The notes beneath the pieces were generated by a model that was not told the origin of the DNA, made no database searches, and was given only the letters and a program-made list of their open reading frames with translations. A program made the translations under genes and the position numbers. Shown here piece after piece: positions 43,463-56,045 of a stretch of DNA of 64,000 nucleotides (the stretch's first letter is position 1; each line of letters begins with the position of its first letter). The DNA is taken from contig OX638370.1 of the NCBI GenBank assembly GCA_951812925.1, forward strand, positions 30,123,964 to 30,187,963, written 5' to 3'. The DNA comes from Calliopum simillimum. Taxonomy: Eukaryota > Arthropoda > Insecta > Diptera > Lauxaniidae.

Positions 43463-44859
43463 TTTTTATCTATTAAGTGCTTGTATATAAAAATAAATTT
43501 GAAATTTTTTTTCCAAATGTCATTAATTAATTAATCGTCTCGTACAAGATCTCGAAGGAAAAATTTAAAGATATCAAAATATTTTGACCTAGTACGGCAC
43601 ATTTTGTCTTGATTGAATTGAAATTTCCAATAAAAAAATCACTGAAGTTATTGAAAGTGAACATTTATTTCATTGAATTTAATGAAACATTAATGAAGAT
43701 TTTTATTAAAGTTTCATTAAATTTAGTGATAGTGAAAATTTGTTTCATTGGATTTAATGAAACATTAATGAAAATTTCCATTGAAGTTTCATCAAATTCA
43801 ATGGAACAAATTTTCACTATCAATAGATTTAGTGTTAATGGAAAATTTGCCATTACCACTAAATCAATTTTTTGATAGTGAATGAATTTTCACTATCACT
43901 AAATTTAGTGGAAATATTATTTAAAACTTTTAACTAAATTTAGTGATAATGAAAATCTTTTTCATTATCACTTAATGAATTTTTTGATAGTGAAAGATTT
44001 TGCACTAACACTAAATAAATTCCTTGATAGTGAATATTTTTTCACTAGCACTAAGTTTAGTGAAAAATAAAATCTAAGTCTGATTTATAGGTTTTAGTGT
44101 CTGAGTGAAAAACGTCTTCAGTATATTGTTTTGAAGCTTTTGCTTGTATAGGAGGTGCCACGCCCTCTTTTGCGAGTTCCTCTAGTTTTAGCTTAGAGCG
44201 TGCATTTATAGTATTTAGTATTTGAATGAAGTTTGGTTGGATTACCTCAAAAGAACTCTTTCAGTGTAGCATTTTGAAACTTTTGCTTATATGGGAGGTG
44301 CCACGCCCTCTTGTCGGAATACGTTCAGTTTTTTCTCAGAGATTGCGCCTACAATTTTAAGCATTTATGTGTATTTTGGTTGCATTGTCGTGAAAAATAC
44401 TCCTAAAATTGCATTTTGAGTATATTTTTTGTATGGGCGGTTGGCGTGTCCGTTGACCGATTTCGCTCAATTTCAATCCCCCGAGCTATCTTTGACGACG
44501 GAGGCAGTGTACTAAATTTCATTGAATTATCTTGCTCAGTTTTCCCAAAAAGTGTATTTCAACACACAGCCATCCAGACACCCAGCCAGCCAGACACACG
44601 GACATGGCTATATCGACTCAGGTGGTGACTCTGATCAGGAATATATGTACTTTTCTATATCTACCACGCCTCCTTCTCAGCGTTACAAACGGAAGGACAA
44701 AGTGAATATACTCTGGGTGTAGGGTATAAAAATTCTTTGACTAACGCGTGGCTGCAAATAACACAGGCCCACAAAAAAAAGTACCCTGCGCGAAAGATCA
44801 GACCACCTGAACTTTATGTTTTCGGGGTCGCTGAATCCGAATATGGAGCCAGATTAGCG

Positions 44860-45440
44860 AAGTTGGTTCGCCATGTGGTCACGTGCTCACGTGGACCACT
44901 GAGACATGAGTGGATTGCAATGAAACTGAATGAAAACCATAGAATATAAAACGATGTTTGAAACAATGTATCTGTTTAGTGTAGTTGTGTTTTCCTAATG
45001 CCAGAATTTTGTTCTTTAAATTAAGGACTTTTCATATTGAGAACCCAACATGGCCACTTGGTCACGTGGTCATGGACCACTGAGACATGAGTGGATTCCA
45101 ATAAAGCTAATGGGAATCTTAAGGCCATGAAACAGAGTTGTAAAACAAAATTGTAGAAACAACGTTGTAGAACAACATTTAAAACGACAAACCAATGAAA
45201 CTTTAAAATTTTTTCAAAAAAACTTGCAAAAACTTAACAAAACCCAGTTTCGCTCCGAATTGAGTATACGTATTGGCCCAAGGGGTAGAAAACTATCCCA
45301 AGCGTAGCTCGAAAACAGTTTGAGATATACGAAAAATTCCAACGGATTTTTTTGATAAGGCCCAAATTAGCCTGTGTTCTAAAATTCACAAAAAATTTCA
45401 AACGAGACTGGGTAATGGGCCGATATGGGTTAAATTGACA
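44860..45440 (+). repeat. Repeat family C (~180-bp units), block 1
   Basis: Two units with CATGGCCACTTGGTCACGTG, GTGGACCACTGAGACATGAG and GTGTAGTT, followed by a unique tail (GAGTATACGTATTGGCCCAA, GGGGTAGAAAACTA, CCGATATGGGTTAAA). The tail is repeated in the same orientation at 50870-51140. Confidence 0.8.
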
Positions 45441-46595
45441 GACGAGCACATTTACCAAATGGTCAATCAGGGCACAACACGGCCAATCTAGGCTCAACAT
45501 AAAAATCGGCAAAAAACAAGAAACATTTTTGCGACATTTTGAGTATATTAAAAACCATCCATCGTAACCTTGCATTTACCGGTTTCCCTATTCTACGTTT
45601 ATAGTTTAACAAATTTTGCCCTGGCTCTTCACACGCGAATGAGTTGACAACATTGACATCTAAGTACAGGAATTAGTTTTCGTTGATAAATCGATCGTGC
45701 GGTTCGGTTAACTTTCTTCTTGAATTTGTTTTAAATAAAAATATGAAAAGATGTGTTTTTCGAAGTCTAAAAGTGTTCAGTTGTAAATTGTTCAGTTGTA
45801 AATTGTTTAGTTGTTAAATAAAGTGTTAAGTGAAGTGCTAAATAAAAGACTTTTTTGGCAAACGAAAATGTATAAATTTTACCATCGCCTTAAAGTGCTA
45901 AGCCCCAAAGGGCAATAAATAAGTGGGAGCCAGGTGAAAAGAAAAAAAAATCATCTATGATCAGCATGAAAAGCCAGCAAGTGTACACGTAAGTGAGTTT
46001 CAACAATTCATCCATCGATTTATACAATTGAAAAAATAAAACAAGGATCGCACTCCATTTTTTAAGTTCGGTTTTCTAAGCCGACGAAGCAGTAATTTTT
46101 TTACTCAAAATTTCCAGTCCTTATCAAACTTATGGTGTTTACATTTTTCACAGTAACAACTAAACTTTATAACTGTTATATTGGTATTCACAATAACAAT
46201 CGCTCAGCCTAAAGGTATGCACCAAGTGCATTTCAGTATAAATTAAATTTTTTCATTTCATTCTAATTTTCTTTCAAATATTCGGGTCAATTTTATTTTC
46301 AGAAAGTAGGCACTGGTAGTGAACCGGGTTTTGTTTTTCACAGAATGAAGATATCGAATAATTAAAAATACCCTTGGAAAGGTAACATACAACGCAACTT
46401 TTTTATACAGACTGATTAGCGTTTTGATAAAAATTCAACTCTCTATGGTAAATTTTTTAAGGAAGTGATTTTTGACTTTTCCAAAAAAGTGGCTCCGTTC
46501 TGAACCATCTTTCAAATCCCAATAAAAGTCGGAAAATACTAAGCAAAACACCCATAATTTCATAATTAGTTGAAGTTTTATACATTCAGAAGACC
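45441..46595. other. Gene-free stretch
   Basis: Short direct repeats (AGTTGTAAATTGTTCAGTTG near 45780) look like the end of an LTR or a retroelement leader, but no second copy is in the window. Nothing firm. Confidence 0.35.
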
Positions 46596-46889
46596 TCAGG
46601 AGGACAACCAAGTTATAATGACTATAATGACTCCAATTAGGCTAACGAAAGTGTCGCAATGTTTGCAAGTGAAATATGAACGCGCTCCCATATTGGCGCA
46701 CTTCAAGTAAACAGGCCGTTTACATGTGTTGCATTCGATGAAGTTTTTGGGGGCCAGTTCTTTAGGCCAAAACCTCAAGCAAATGATGCAAAAATCAATT
46801 TCCAAAAAGAAATGGGGACAGCAAAAACCCAAATAACCAAAATAATTTGGAAAATGAAAGTGAAGACCGGGGGTAGGGGAAAACAGCAA
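46596..46889 (-). pseudogene. Possible PHD-like zinc-finger remnant
   Basis: The frame includes PKNFIECNTCKRPVYLKCAN and YFTCKHCD: a CxxC...C...CxxC pattern like PHD-type fingers carried by some retrotransposons, with Tyr where His would be expected. It ends in a hydrophobic stretch (SLIGVIIVIITWL). It is too short to assign. Confidence 0.3.
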
Positions 46890-47065
46890 GAATAGAACTT
46901 AAAACAGTAGCAGTAAGTAAGTCATGAAAAGTTATTTTCCCTAAAGATGAATCTTTAAAAAGCGATGGAACAAAATTTTTTGTGGGCCACCCTAAGTTTC
47001 CAGGTGTCATATTGAGGGGACTAAACAGATAACATTGGCGGTGGAAGATATTGCGAGAAATATGA

Positions 47066-47879
47066 AAAATGACACCTAAAACAGGGGAATATTAAGTCAG
47101 TATGTACTACTAGTTGCTGAACACTAAAAAGTCGAAATTTTATACCGAAACCAAAAAAAACCCTTAAAATTAATTAGGACATTTTACATTGCATATTTAT
47201 TATTACTAGTCAAAATTTTACCACAAATGTATTAAATAATTTTGGTAGTTTTTTGACAGTTTTAGTTCTTTTTTTGCTATTTGATACAAAATAGAAAAGC
47301 TCATTTATCATTCCTGGTACAATAACAAATGTAAGCCAGCTTTTTGTCTTTCTCTTTATGCTGTTTCCTCTTTTCAGTTCTGTGTGACCGCTTATTTTGT
47401 CGTTGTTAATACTGAAAAATTTACATTTAATTTTACCTGGCTTAATTGCAAAATATTAATATAATTTTAACTTTGTGCACCTTTACATACAAATACCTTT
47501 CTAATAGTGTATAATTAAAAGTCGTGCTCCACTTCTAACATAGTAAAAAAGGTAGGACAAATTTTTGTCTTACGTATTAATATATAGATTTGGTAACTTC
47601 TAGTGAAAGGATTAATATGTTCTAGAAAAATGATCCTTGTGTGATTTCGTTATGATCTTGTGATAACGAGTTTTATCCAAAATGTAGTTATAGAGTTTTT
47701 AAGTGGGGTGAAATTTGGAAAATATTGATTGTAAGAAGCCCTAATTGATTTTGACGATTTTTGTGTTTCGGGATATAATTTCGACTTTTCAGTGTTCAGC
47801 AACTAGTAGTGAAATTTTATGGCAAATATTTCTGTGGAAAGCACTGATTCAATATTCCCCTGTTTTAGGTGTCATTTTT
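47066..47879. mobile_element. Terminal-inverted-repeat element (~0.8 kb)
   Basis: The left end (47066-47155) and right end (about 47760-47879) are inverted: AAAATGACACCTAAAACAGG, GGAATATT, ACTAGTTGCTGAACACT and AAAAGTCGAAAT in both. The left arm lacks about 30 bp present in the right arm. No transposase frame is seen. Confidence 0.75.
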
Positions 47880-50224
47880 GTACCTTTTTAAGAAAAGGGT
47901 AAAAATTACCCACATGTGGGGGCTGTAGAGGGCTAAAATTTTCTACAAAAATATTCCTTGCAATATGCTGCATAAGTTTACTCAGCACATGATACACCTC
48001 AGATGTAAGGATCTTATAGTTAAATTAATCGATTTATCACCACAATGTGTTATTTCTGTTTTTTTCATATACAGTGGGTAAAAAAACTTACAAACCCTAA
48101 AAAAAAATCTGACATGCTGAAGAAAAACGACGAGATACAGGCATTTTTTTAAATGTCTACTTTGAGAATTTCTTGGATTTTCTAATTTTTTTTTTTTGTG
48201 TCAAACCGTGTTATGATAGTGAGTTTATAATTATTAGCTCAGTAATGACGTATACAACTTACTCAATAAAACATGCAAGTTCATATAAAAACAAAAATCA
48301 CACATACTGCCCGTAAAGGGAATAATTTTTGTCAGCGAAATTTTTCAGAAATTTGAATTTCTACTAAAACACACAATTTTTTTATGATTTAAACTGCAAA
48401 TACTTACCCGCTTAAATGTCGGGTGATTCATCAAAAAAAATGTTGTACATTCATCAAAGCAATCCTGTGGCAAATATGAAAAAAATGCACTGTTTGTTGC
48501 AACATTTAATAATTCATTGTCAAGACCACATTTACAGTCGTGAACACATTACCACTACCTACATACTACCTACGTTGAGAGCTATTTGCATTATTCAAGT
48601 GTGCAACATTTTTGGTTTTTTTTTTTTTTTTCTTCATAAAATTTCATCCACCCACATATCTAGAGGGGAACGAACAATCAGCAATAACAACAAAAGTTTG
48701 TGAAATTTTTTTAATAAAACTTCCAACCAACGATGTCATTACAAATGGTAAAAGGCATTCTGAGGAAGAATGTGGATATGTATTCATCATGTGTGTAAAA
48801 TTCATAGCTGATAAACACTGTACGGATTTTCTTTGAATGTGAAAAGGAAAGTCTTTCCAGTGACTTAGCAAAAGATAACAATTTTGCGACACGGAAATAT
48901 TACGTAGGTATGTATAGTATGCATATTAGACTGGTTAAAATTTGTATGGAAAACAGAAATTTGTTAGAAATTGCGCCCCTACGACACTAAAATGGTTCTT
49001 TTAATGCAAAAAGCAGTAAGTAAAATTTGGCTAATTCCAGAGAACATTTGATACATCCCAAACTATTTTAAGAACTGAAAAGTGGTACTGAATATGAAAA
49101 AATTTCAGTTTTAAAATTTAAGATGTTCAACTTTTTAAATATAAGTTAGTTAAAAGATATTGACCATTCCATTTTGTATCTTAACTTTCCTCCTTGAATG
49201 GACAATATATTCAGAACTACAGTATTCACAGAGAAATAAATTACAGATGAATTAACTGGCTCAAAATAAGAACACAAAAAAAGTTTAAAAGCTTAAAACA
49301 AAAAATTTTTTAATATGGGCATTTTCATGCTGTCGAACATGACCGTAGAGCACATTTAAAGTAAGTAAAAGGCTTTACTAATAACTCTTAATTTGCCCTT
49401 CAATTGGTGCTTATGTAGGTTAATTTTGGGCAATTTTTCGTTTTCAAGATAATTGCGAAAAACCAAGGGATTTGCACGGGACAAAAACGGAAGTGGTTTT
49501 TGCGGCCAACAGGTCAAACGCTATATTTCAATGTAAGTAATTTAAGAAGGTTGTAAATTGAAATCTCATATAAATGGTCCTGATTTTACCCAAAAATGAT
49601 TTACTCTTTTTTTTAAGTTTAATTTTAATCACGGTCACACGGGATTTGTCGCATGGGACCTTTTTTTTCCACTGTACAAATTTTAAAAATCTTACATATA
49701 ACCGAAATTTCCCGGTCTAGGTTGCTTAAGCTTATCTTGTGAAGTTGACTTGGCATCACCAATTTTTCCCAAGAATGTTATTTGTCCCGATCCATTTTAC
49801 ATACATACATACTTAATTACCAAATCTTATTAGTAATGAATTTTTTTTGAGGAGTGACTTTGTCCATTTTTCCAGTGAAGATTATTTGTCCCGGCGCAGT
49901 GTAAACATTCATCAAATCTCATTTATGTGCGCTAAATATTCTCAGAATAATGATAACGTCATTTTTGTGGAGGCGTGGTTCCGCTATTTTTCTCGGTACA
50001 CATTACTTAATAAAAGTATTTTACAAATGTACCAAATTTCATCTATGCAAAGTAGGGTGAGCCGATTTAGAAACTGACCTCGGCTACCCCCCTATGCGAA
50101 AGCTCATTCAATTCTATGAATATTTGCCTAAGGAACCATACCTCTGCGCTCAACTTTAGTTCGGCGCATTTTCGATTGGAAATTTTACTTTGCGTTTAAT
50201 ATTTATTTTTATACTAAATTTTTA
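47880..50224. other. Gene-free stretch
   Basis: AT-rich, unique-looking sequence. The open frames at 48416-48892 overlap on both strands with no recognisable domain. Confidence 0.4.
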
Positions 50225-51140
50225 AAATTCTTATAGAGACAAAACCCAATATAGCCACTTGGTCACGTGGTCATGAACCCCTGAAAGATAAATGGATTCC
50301 AATGAAACGAAATTGGATCTATCGAAAAACAGTGTTTGAGAGAATATATCAGTTCGGTGAAGTTTCTTTTTTCTAAAACCAAGGTTTTATGCGTGAAAAT
50401 AAGGAGTTTTCATAGCAAAAATCTAATATGGTGACCTAGTCACCTGGCCATGGACCACTGAAACATGAGTGGATTTCAATGGATTTAAGTGGGATAAATA
50501 AAAAAAAAAAACAATGTTTTGAATAGTGTGTCAGCTTAGTGTAGTTTCTTTTTTCTAATCCCGGAATTTTGTCCTTGCAAAAAAGGACTTTTCATACTAA
50601 GAACCCAATATGGCCACTTGGTTACCTGATAATGGACCACTGTAACATGAATGGATTCCAATGAAGACAAATGAGATCCATAGAACATCAAATAGTGTTT
50701 GAAACATATATGAGTTTAGTGTAGTTTCTTCTTCCAAAAACCAGAATTTTATCTTTGAAAATAAGGACTTTAATACTAATGACCAAATGTGATCGCGTGG
50801 TTACTGACCACTAGAATATGAATTTGCGCTAATTGAACTGTTATCAGGTGAGTGGGTTCCATTGATCATAAAACAACATTTAAAACGACATATCAATAAA
50901 ACTTTACAATGTTTTCAAATAAACTTGCAAAAGCTTCACAAAAACCAGTTTTGTTTCAAATTGAGTATACGTATTGGCCCAAGGGGTAGAAAACTACCCC
51001 AACCTTAACTTGAAAACCGTTTGAGATATCCAAAAAATTCTAACAAATTTTTCTTGATTGGGCCTAAATTAGCCAATTTTTTAAAATTCACAAAAAAATT
51101 TCAACGGGATCAGGTACCAGGCCGATATGGGTTAAAATGG
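50225..51140 (+). repeat. Repeat family C, block 2
   Basis: About four diverged units (CCAATATGGCCACTTGGT, GGACCACTG, ATGAGTGGATT, GTTTAGTGTAGTTTCTT) followed by the same tail as block 1, including GAGTATACGTATTGGCCCAA. Confidence 0.8.
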
Positions 51141-51299
51141 TTTGGGATGCTTCAATAATTTTTTCAAATGAACCAAATCTTACATGGTGCTTATTCACAT
51201 CAATGAGAATATTTTAGTGCTGTGGGAGCGCAAAAAAAATCCCAATTTGGCTCAATCCTTTAGCTTATCAAATTGAAAGCCTGTTGTCCTGTAGGGACT

Positions 51300-51570
51300 A
51301 CTTACCTCGGTTGTAGATAAATGGCGATCTTCTCTGACAGTCATGCCGCCATCAAGGCGCTAAACTCAGAAACAGTAAAAACAAAACAAGTTGTGGAATA
51401 CAGAAAAATTTAATGAATCTATGACATCAATCAAAACTTACTCTCGTTTGAATTGCTGATCACAGCAGCATTGGGGGTAACAAAAAAGCTCGTGAACTAG
51501 CAAAATATGCCTCAGTCAGAATATGTATACACTATGATAGGTCTAGTGAAGAAAAGTATTTTTTCGCATT
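51300..51570 (+). pseudogene. RNase H fragment of a non-LTR retrotransposon
   Basis: The plus strand reads MAIFSDSHAAIKALNSETVK, then after stops and shifts a stretch like NKKARELAKYASV. These are the FSDSxAAIxAL and GNExADELAK motifs of retrotransposon RNase H. It is decayed. It may derive from the same kind of element as the RT at 12592-14300. Confidence 0.65.
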
Positions 51571-53461
51571 ACGACACCGAGGCGTATGCCAGATGGAAAG
51601 CCTTAGGAACTTGCAGGATTTCCAGTGCAATCTGTCCGTCATTTAATAAATCAAAAACATCAGACTTGCTACCCAGAAACCGCACTGAAATTGCAAGAGT
51701 CAGTGCATATTCATTGAGCACTGGGCCATCGGCAAGCATTCCGAAAAAACTAGGTATCCCTCTGAAATTAGCCTGTCAGATTTGTATGCATGCTGACGAT
51801 CACTGCAACTGTTCTTATCGATCTAAAGACTCGATTAAGGCTTAGGGAATATGAGATATAAAAGCAAGTATAATTTCCAAAGACTAGCCCACAATATATC
51901 GATATGTTTCAAAATGTGTTTTAGAGGAAAAGACTGATACTCTCAAAGTAATATTTCTTGTTAAAAAATTTTACAAATTATAACAATGTTTTAGAACATG
52001 TAAGTTAGGAAATTTGAAATGATTTTTCACAGAGAGAGGGACTCCAAGTAATAGTATATAATTGAGACATTTTATAGAGACCTTCCGTAGATAAGAAAAT
52101 GATGTATAATCGAATGGAATTATTAATTTTTGCCCAGCGTATAAAAATGTAGAACGAAAAAAAAAAATTAATTACTGCACTATTCGTCCTCCATCGTTCT
52201 GACTAAGCTGAGAAATAATCAGAATAGAAAAAAAATCCCAACAACGCAAAAGAGTTACGTTAAAACGTGAAAAAAAATATTATGGAAGCCATCATCAAGC
52301 ATCAACTGATATGAAAATGTCAAGTAACCAATATGGTGTACGATTACAAATGACATTTGATATATCCATTGACATTTTCATTCACAATGGAGCATACCCA
52401 TAAAGAGCTTGTCATTGGCATGAATGCCGCATTGAATTCGTGCCGTTGAAATGCAGATGCGGCTGCGATTGTCCTCTGTTGTGTGATGTGATGCAGCGCA
52501 GATGTTGATAGTTAATTAATGTTGAATGGTAGTGCTAATTGTGTGCAACATTGATTTAATTAAAACCGAAATGTCAATGCAAATAAATGTACGATACAAT
52601 TTAACTAAATCATTTATGTACATATAATGAATTCATCTTGGATAACAGTGCGTATGATTGTTATTTGATATTGTTCAAAATACTATTGCATACTTTTTAG
52701 CTTTCTGTTGTTTAATGCACAAAACAAAGTTGGATTAAGTGCATAAATAAGTTCAAATAAACTGCAAATATTCGTCTTAAGTAGTTTAAAGGAATTTACA
52801 TTAAATTAAAAGAGCAGCTCAAAGAAGCAACTTAAGAAATTACTTGATTTTAATTTATGCAATTTTAAAAAATTTTTTTTTAAAAAATTCAAACCGCCTT
52901 AACCGACTTCGCTATTTAAATAAAAACAAATCAAAAAGTTTTATTTTTATAATTTATTGTAGATGCATTTCGACTTTTAGGTCATCATCAGTCAAACGAA
53001 TTTAAAGACTTGATTTTAAGTTCAAAAAATCCTCTTATCCTTAGTGATACAAAGCAAAAAAATTTAAAAGAATGCTTTGTGCCAAAGGCAAATAACTTAT
53101 GTGAAACTATGCACAAAAACACAAAATTAATTAAAAGAACTTGCTTTGCTGATTTTCAAGAAAGAAAGATTTCAAACTTTAGCCTTCAACCTTTAAGTAA
53201 TCCATTAAAAATAAAATATTTTCCCCTTTTTTCTGAAAAGTGAAGTTGGCCTTTTATTCGAAGTAAGTCATTTATACATGAAAATAAATCTACTTGGATA
53301 TCTGCACCAGACCTTTTGGAAAATAGCGCTCAACCTCTGGTTAATCACTGACATTTCCTCGACGGGGTTTTGAGTCGAAAAATGTGAGAATGTAAACCGA
53401 AACAACTCCATCTTTGGAATAATCCGAGTATATTGTATAGAAATACTAAAAATAATAAATA
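51571..53461. other. Gene-free stretch
   Basis: Mostly AT-rich. The stretch 52300-52560 is less AT-rich and looks unique, but no exon or RNA is recognised. Confidence 0.4.
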
Positions 53462-54327
53462 GGGTAGAACGGGGTTAAACAACCACTTTTGTGTTTGGCA
53501 CTCTGTAAAAACTTTGTTTATGATAATAATTTGAAAATCTAAACTGTTCCTGGTTCGTTAAACCCTTTGTTATAAAATTCATCTGAAAATTTTTTATCAA
53601 ACTCGCATTGTTTATCCGGTATTTCCATTTGAACAAAAAGTGTGGCCCCACCAGGTGGGGTAAAACAACCAATATAATAAAAGTGACCAGCATTGTTATT
53701 TTAAGGGTTTTTATTTTATCAGAATTTTACAAAACGTTATACAAGAACAAAATTAACTAGAAAAAGTTTCTCTTGATTATTAATCGCTGGTGTCACTTTC
53801 CTCAACGTATACTTCTTTTCTTGGACGACCTCTTTTGGAGCAACGAGTATTGTTTTTGGCAGCTGTGTCTTGGTTTTTTTGCTCGGAAAACTTATTTAGA
53901 ATCATTTTTTCTGACTTTACCATAGTCGCCAATGCCTGTTTCTCCTTCTGGTTATTTAACCCCACGTGCTTTTGTTTATTTTTAGGAGAACAACTTTTTA
54001 ACCAATTTAAATTTTGTAAAACCCATTACAGATTTCGACTCAACGTGTAATTATGCTCTTAGAAAACACTTACCTTTCTTTCTGCTTTTCACTGATTTGT
54101 GGAATTTTGAACTTTTGTCGACTGAAAATATTGCGACGAGGACGCGTCAAACCTTTCTTTCGTCAGAACTCAGGTTATAACACACGTGCGGTAGTGGAAC
54201 CTTTTGCCAAAGTTGCGTTATATTGATCACTATCTACTGTACCAACGGTCGTTCGATTCGACTTTATTAAAAAAAATTAGAGGCAATTGGTTGTTTAACC
54301 CCGTGGCGATTTAACCCCGTTCTACCA
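53462..54327 (-). mobile_element. TA-flanked pogo/Tigger-like element, degenerate
   Basis: Inverted ends GGTAGAACGGGGTTAAA lie next to TA at 53460-53461 and 54328-54329. Further GGGGTTAAACAACC-like motifs recur subterminally (about 53470, 53656, 54290). On the minus strand a short frame (53965-53780) ends with an AT-hook-like KRGRPRK and an acidic tail. An upstream piece ends at a possible donor near 54072. This would fit the C-terminus of a DDE transposase, but no catalytic motif is left. Superfamily inferred only from ends and TA. Confidence 0.65.
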
Positions 54328-55172
54328 TACAAATATGAAAACACAATTAAACAAAAAAAAACAAGAATACATATCAAACATAGCCTCCATCTTGTGTCAA
54401 ATTTTGGTACCTCTAGCTTGAAATTTGAAGGGCTGGGAACAATTTTTGAAATTATAACCCAAGTATATTTTAGTGAGATCTCCATGCAAAAACTTGACAA
54501 CTTCAGTTGATAACTTATACTCGGGACAAAAATGACAAATTGAGTTGGTATCTTAAGTTACAAAGTTATTAGATAATTTTTCTTTAAAAATCAGTGGTTG
54601 TAAGTCATACATACCAACGTAATGTTCGTAAACTATTTTGTAATGCTGGTTTGGTTGGTTAAGTTACCAGCTTTGCTCATGGAATAGTTGTTTGCTGAAA
54701 CAGAACATAAGTTGGTAACTCAATTTGGAATCGTGATAACGATGTAATAGTCGAAAAATCTTTATTTGGTCTACAGATTTCAAAAGTATTTATTCAATTT
54801 TTGTTTTTGGCTTTCTTGTTTTAACCCAAATAATACAAAATGATCATAACTAAAAACTACGATTTTCGAGTTAGTTAGAAATTGGCTCAAAAAGCGAGTT
54901 TTCCTGAATTCATGGTAAAAAATCTTTATCTCTAAAAAACAAAAGTTTCCTGTTTCTAGTTTCCTGCATAAAAACGAGATAAAATGTACCTCTAGTTCTA
55001 TGGTCTTAACTTTTCAGACATTTGCTTCACCACTTTTTTTGGGTAAGAAATTGATTTTTTGCACTTTTGCTTACAATAATTAGCTAAAAGGCATTTGATA
55101 GTCCGAAACCTATATCATCCGAACAAATATAAAAACTGCGCTCAAAAGTATGAAATTTTTCTTTGTTTTAAG
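54328..55172. other. Gene-free stretch
   Basis: AT-rich sequence; nothing supportable. Confidence 0.4.
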
Positions 55173-55335
55173 TAGTGATGAGCAAAATTAGTCTTGGTCT
55201 TGATTCTTACCCTTGGTCTTGGTAATTTTGCAAGAACAAGACCAAGACTTGCTCACGATGATCATCCAGACCAAGACTCCGTTTTAGTTTTGTGTATTTA
55301 TAGTTAGTGTGTCACGCCCCTTTCAAGCATAAAAA
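55173..55335. mobile_element. Repeat family B, copy 4
   Basis: Starts TAGTGATGAGCAAAATTAGT, carries TCTTGG/CCAAGA repeats, then ATAGTTAGTGTGTCACGCC, matching the copy at 11997-12260. The right end dissolves into A runs. Confidence 0.6.
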
Positions 55336-55379
55336 AAAAACAAAAAAAAAAAATATTTAAAATAATTATTTAAAAAATT

Positions 55380-55505
55380 TTTTTTTTTATATAGAAAAAT
55401 TGTCTTAAAAATACGAAACTTTCGACAACTATTGGCAGAGTTATGACCATTTCAAAAAACTACTAAATGTTGTTTTTGTAGCTTTTTTGGTTTTTTGAAA
55501 ATTTA
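55380..55505 (+). repeat. Left part of a repeat split by Tc1
   Basis: Matches 36300-36412 up to AAAATTTATA, where the Tc1 element begins; the match resumes at 58003. Confidence 0.7.
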
Positions 55506-56045
55506 TAGTGTTGGAAAAAATAATAGGGACAAGCAATTTTTTTAGGATTCCAACCATATCTTTTAATTAATCAGTTACTCTGGAAAATATATTATGCAAT
55601 TTGAATTAATTAAAGTATAGTTTAAAGAAACTGAAAAAAAAAATTGACTTCAAGTCCTTAGATGAAAAAATTTTAGTATTTACATGAGTTTTAAAACTTC
55701 ACCAGTTCATATTTAGTCGATGCTCCCTCCATTTTAAGTATCTTTAAGCGGCTACGAGGAATAGATTCCATAAAAATTGCACAAATTTCAAATAGTGTCG
55801 AGTACCATTCTTCTTGTATTTCTTGCACTCCCCAGACGTGCTTAATGGGGTTGAAGTCCAGTGACTGTGATGGCCAATCCATAACCGTGATATTTTTTAT
55901 TTTTTTTTTGATTCATTCATGACTTCACTAGCTTTGATGAATATTTGGGGTCATTACCATGCATGACATTTCAGATCAAAGGAATTTTCTATCCCAGATA
56001 AGGTCGCATAACTGTATAGATGATATTAACATAGCTTGCTGCATA

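Larger units (their letters stand above)
42258..44082 (-). mobile_element. Foldback hAT derivative
   Basis: Flanked by a perfect 8-bp duplication ATTTATAG (42250-42257, 44083-44090). The ends are CAGACTT(G/A)G inverted. Both arms (about 42260-42680 and 43600-44080) are built of short repeats such as CATTAAATTTAGTGATAGTG in both orientations. The central 0.9 kb holds two separated pieces of a minus-strand hAT transposase. It inserted into repeat family A. Confidence 0.9.
42135..44735 (+). repeat. Interspersed repeat family A, copy 4, split by a hAT element
   Basis: The copy starts GGCCGGGCCAAACATTAAATACC, is interrupted at 42250 and resumes at 44091 in the middle of a word shared with copy 1 (GCATTTATAG then GTTTTAGTGTCTGAGTG). 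It ends CTGGGTGTAGGGTATAAAAA. Joining across the insertion reproduces copy 1, which confirms the insertion limits. Confidence 0.85.

Noticed and set aside
48416..48892. Overlapping frames on both strands
   Set aside because: No recognisable motif, homopolymer runs inside, and opposite-strand frames of equal length suggest chance.
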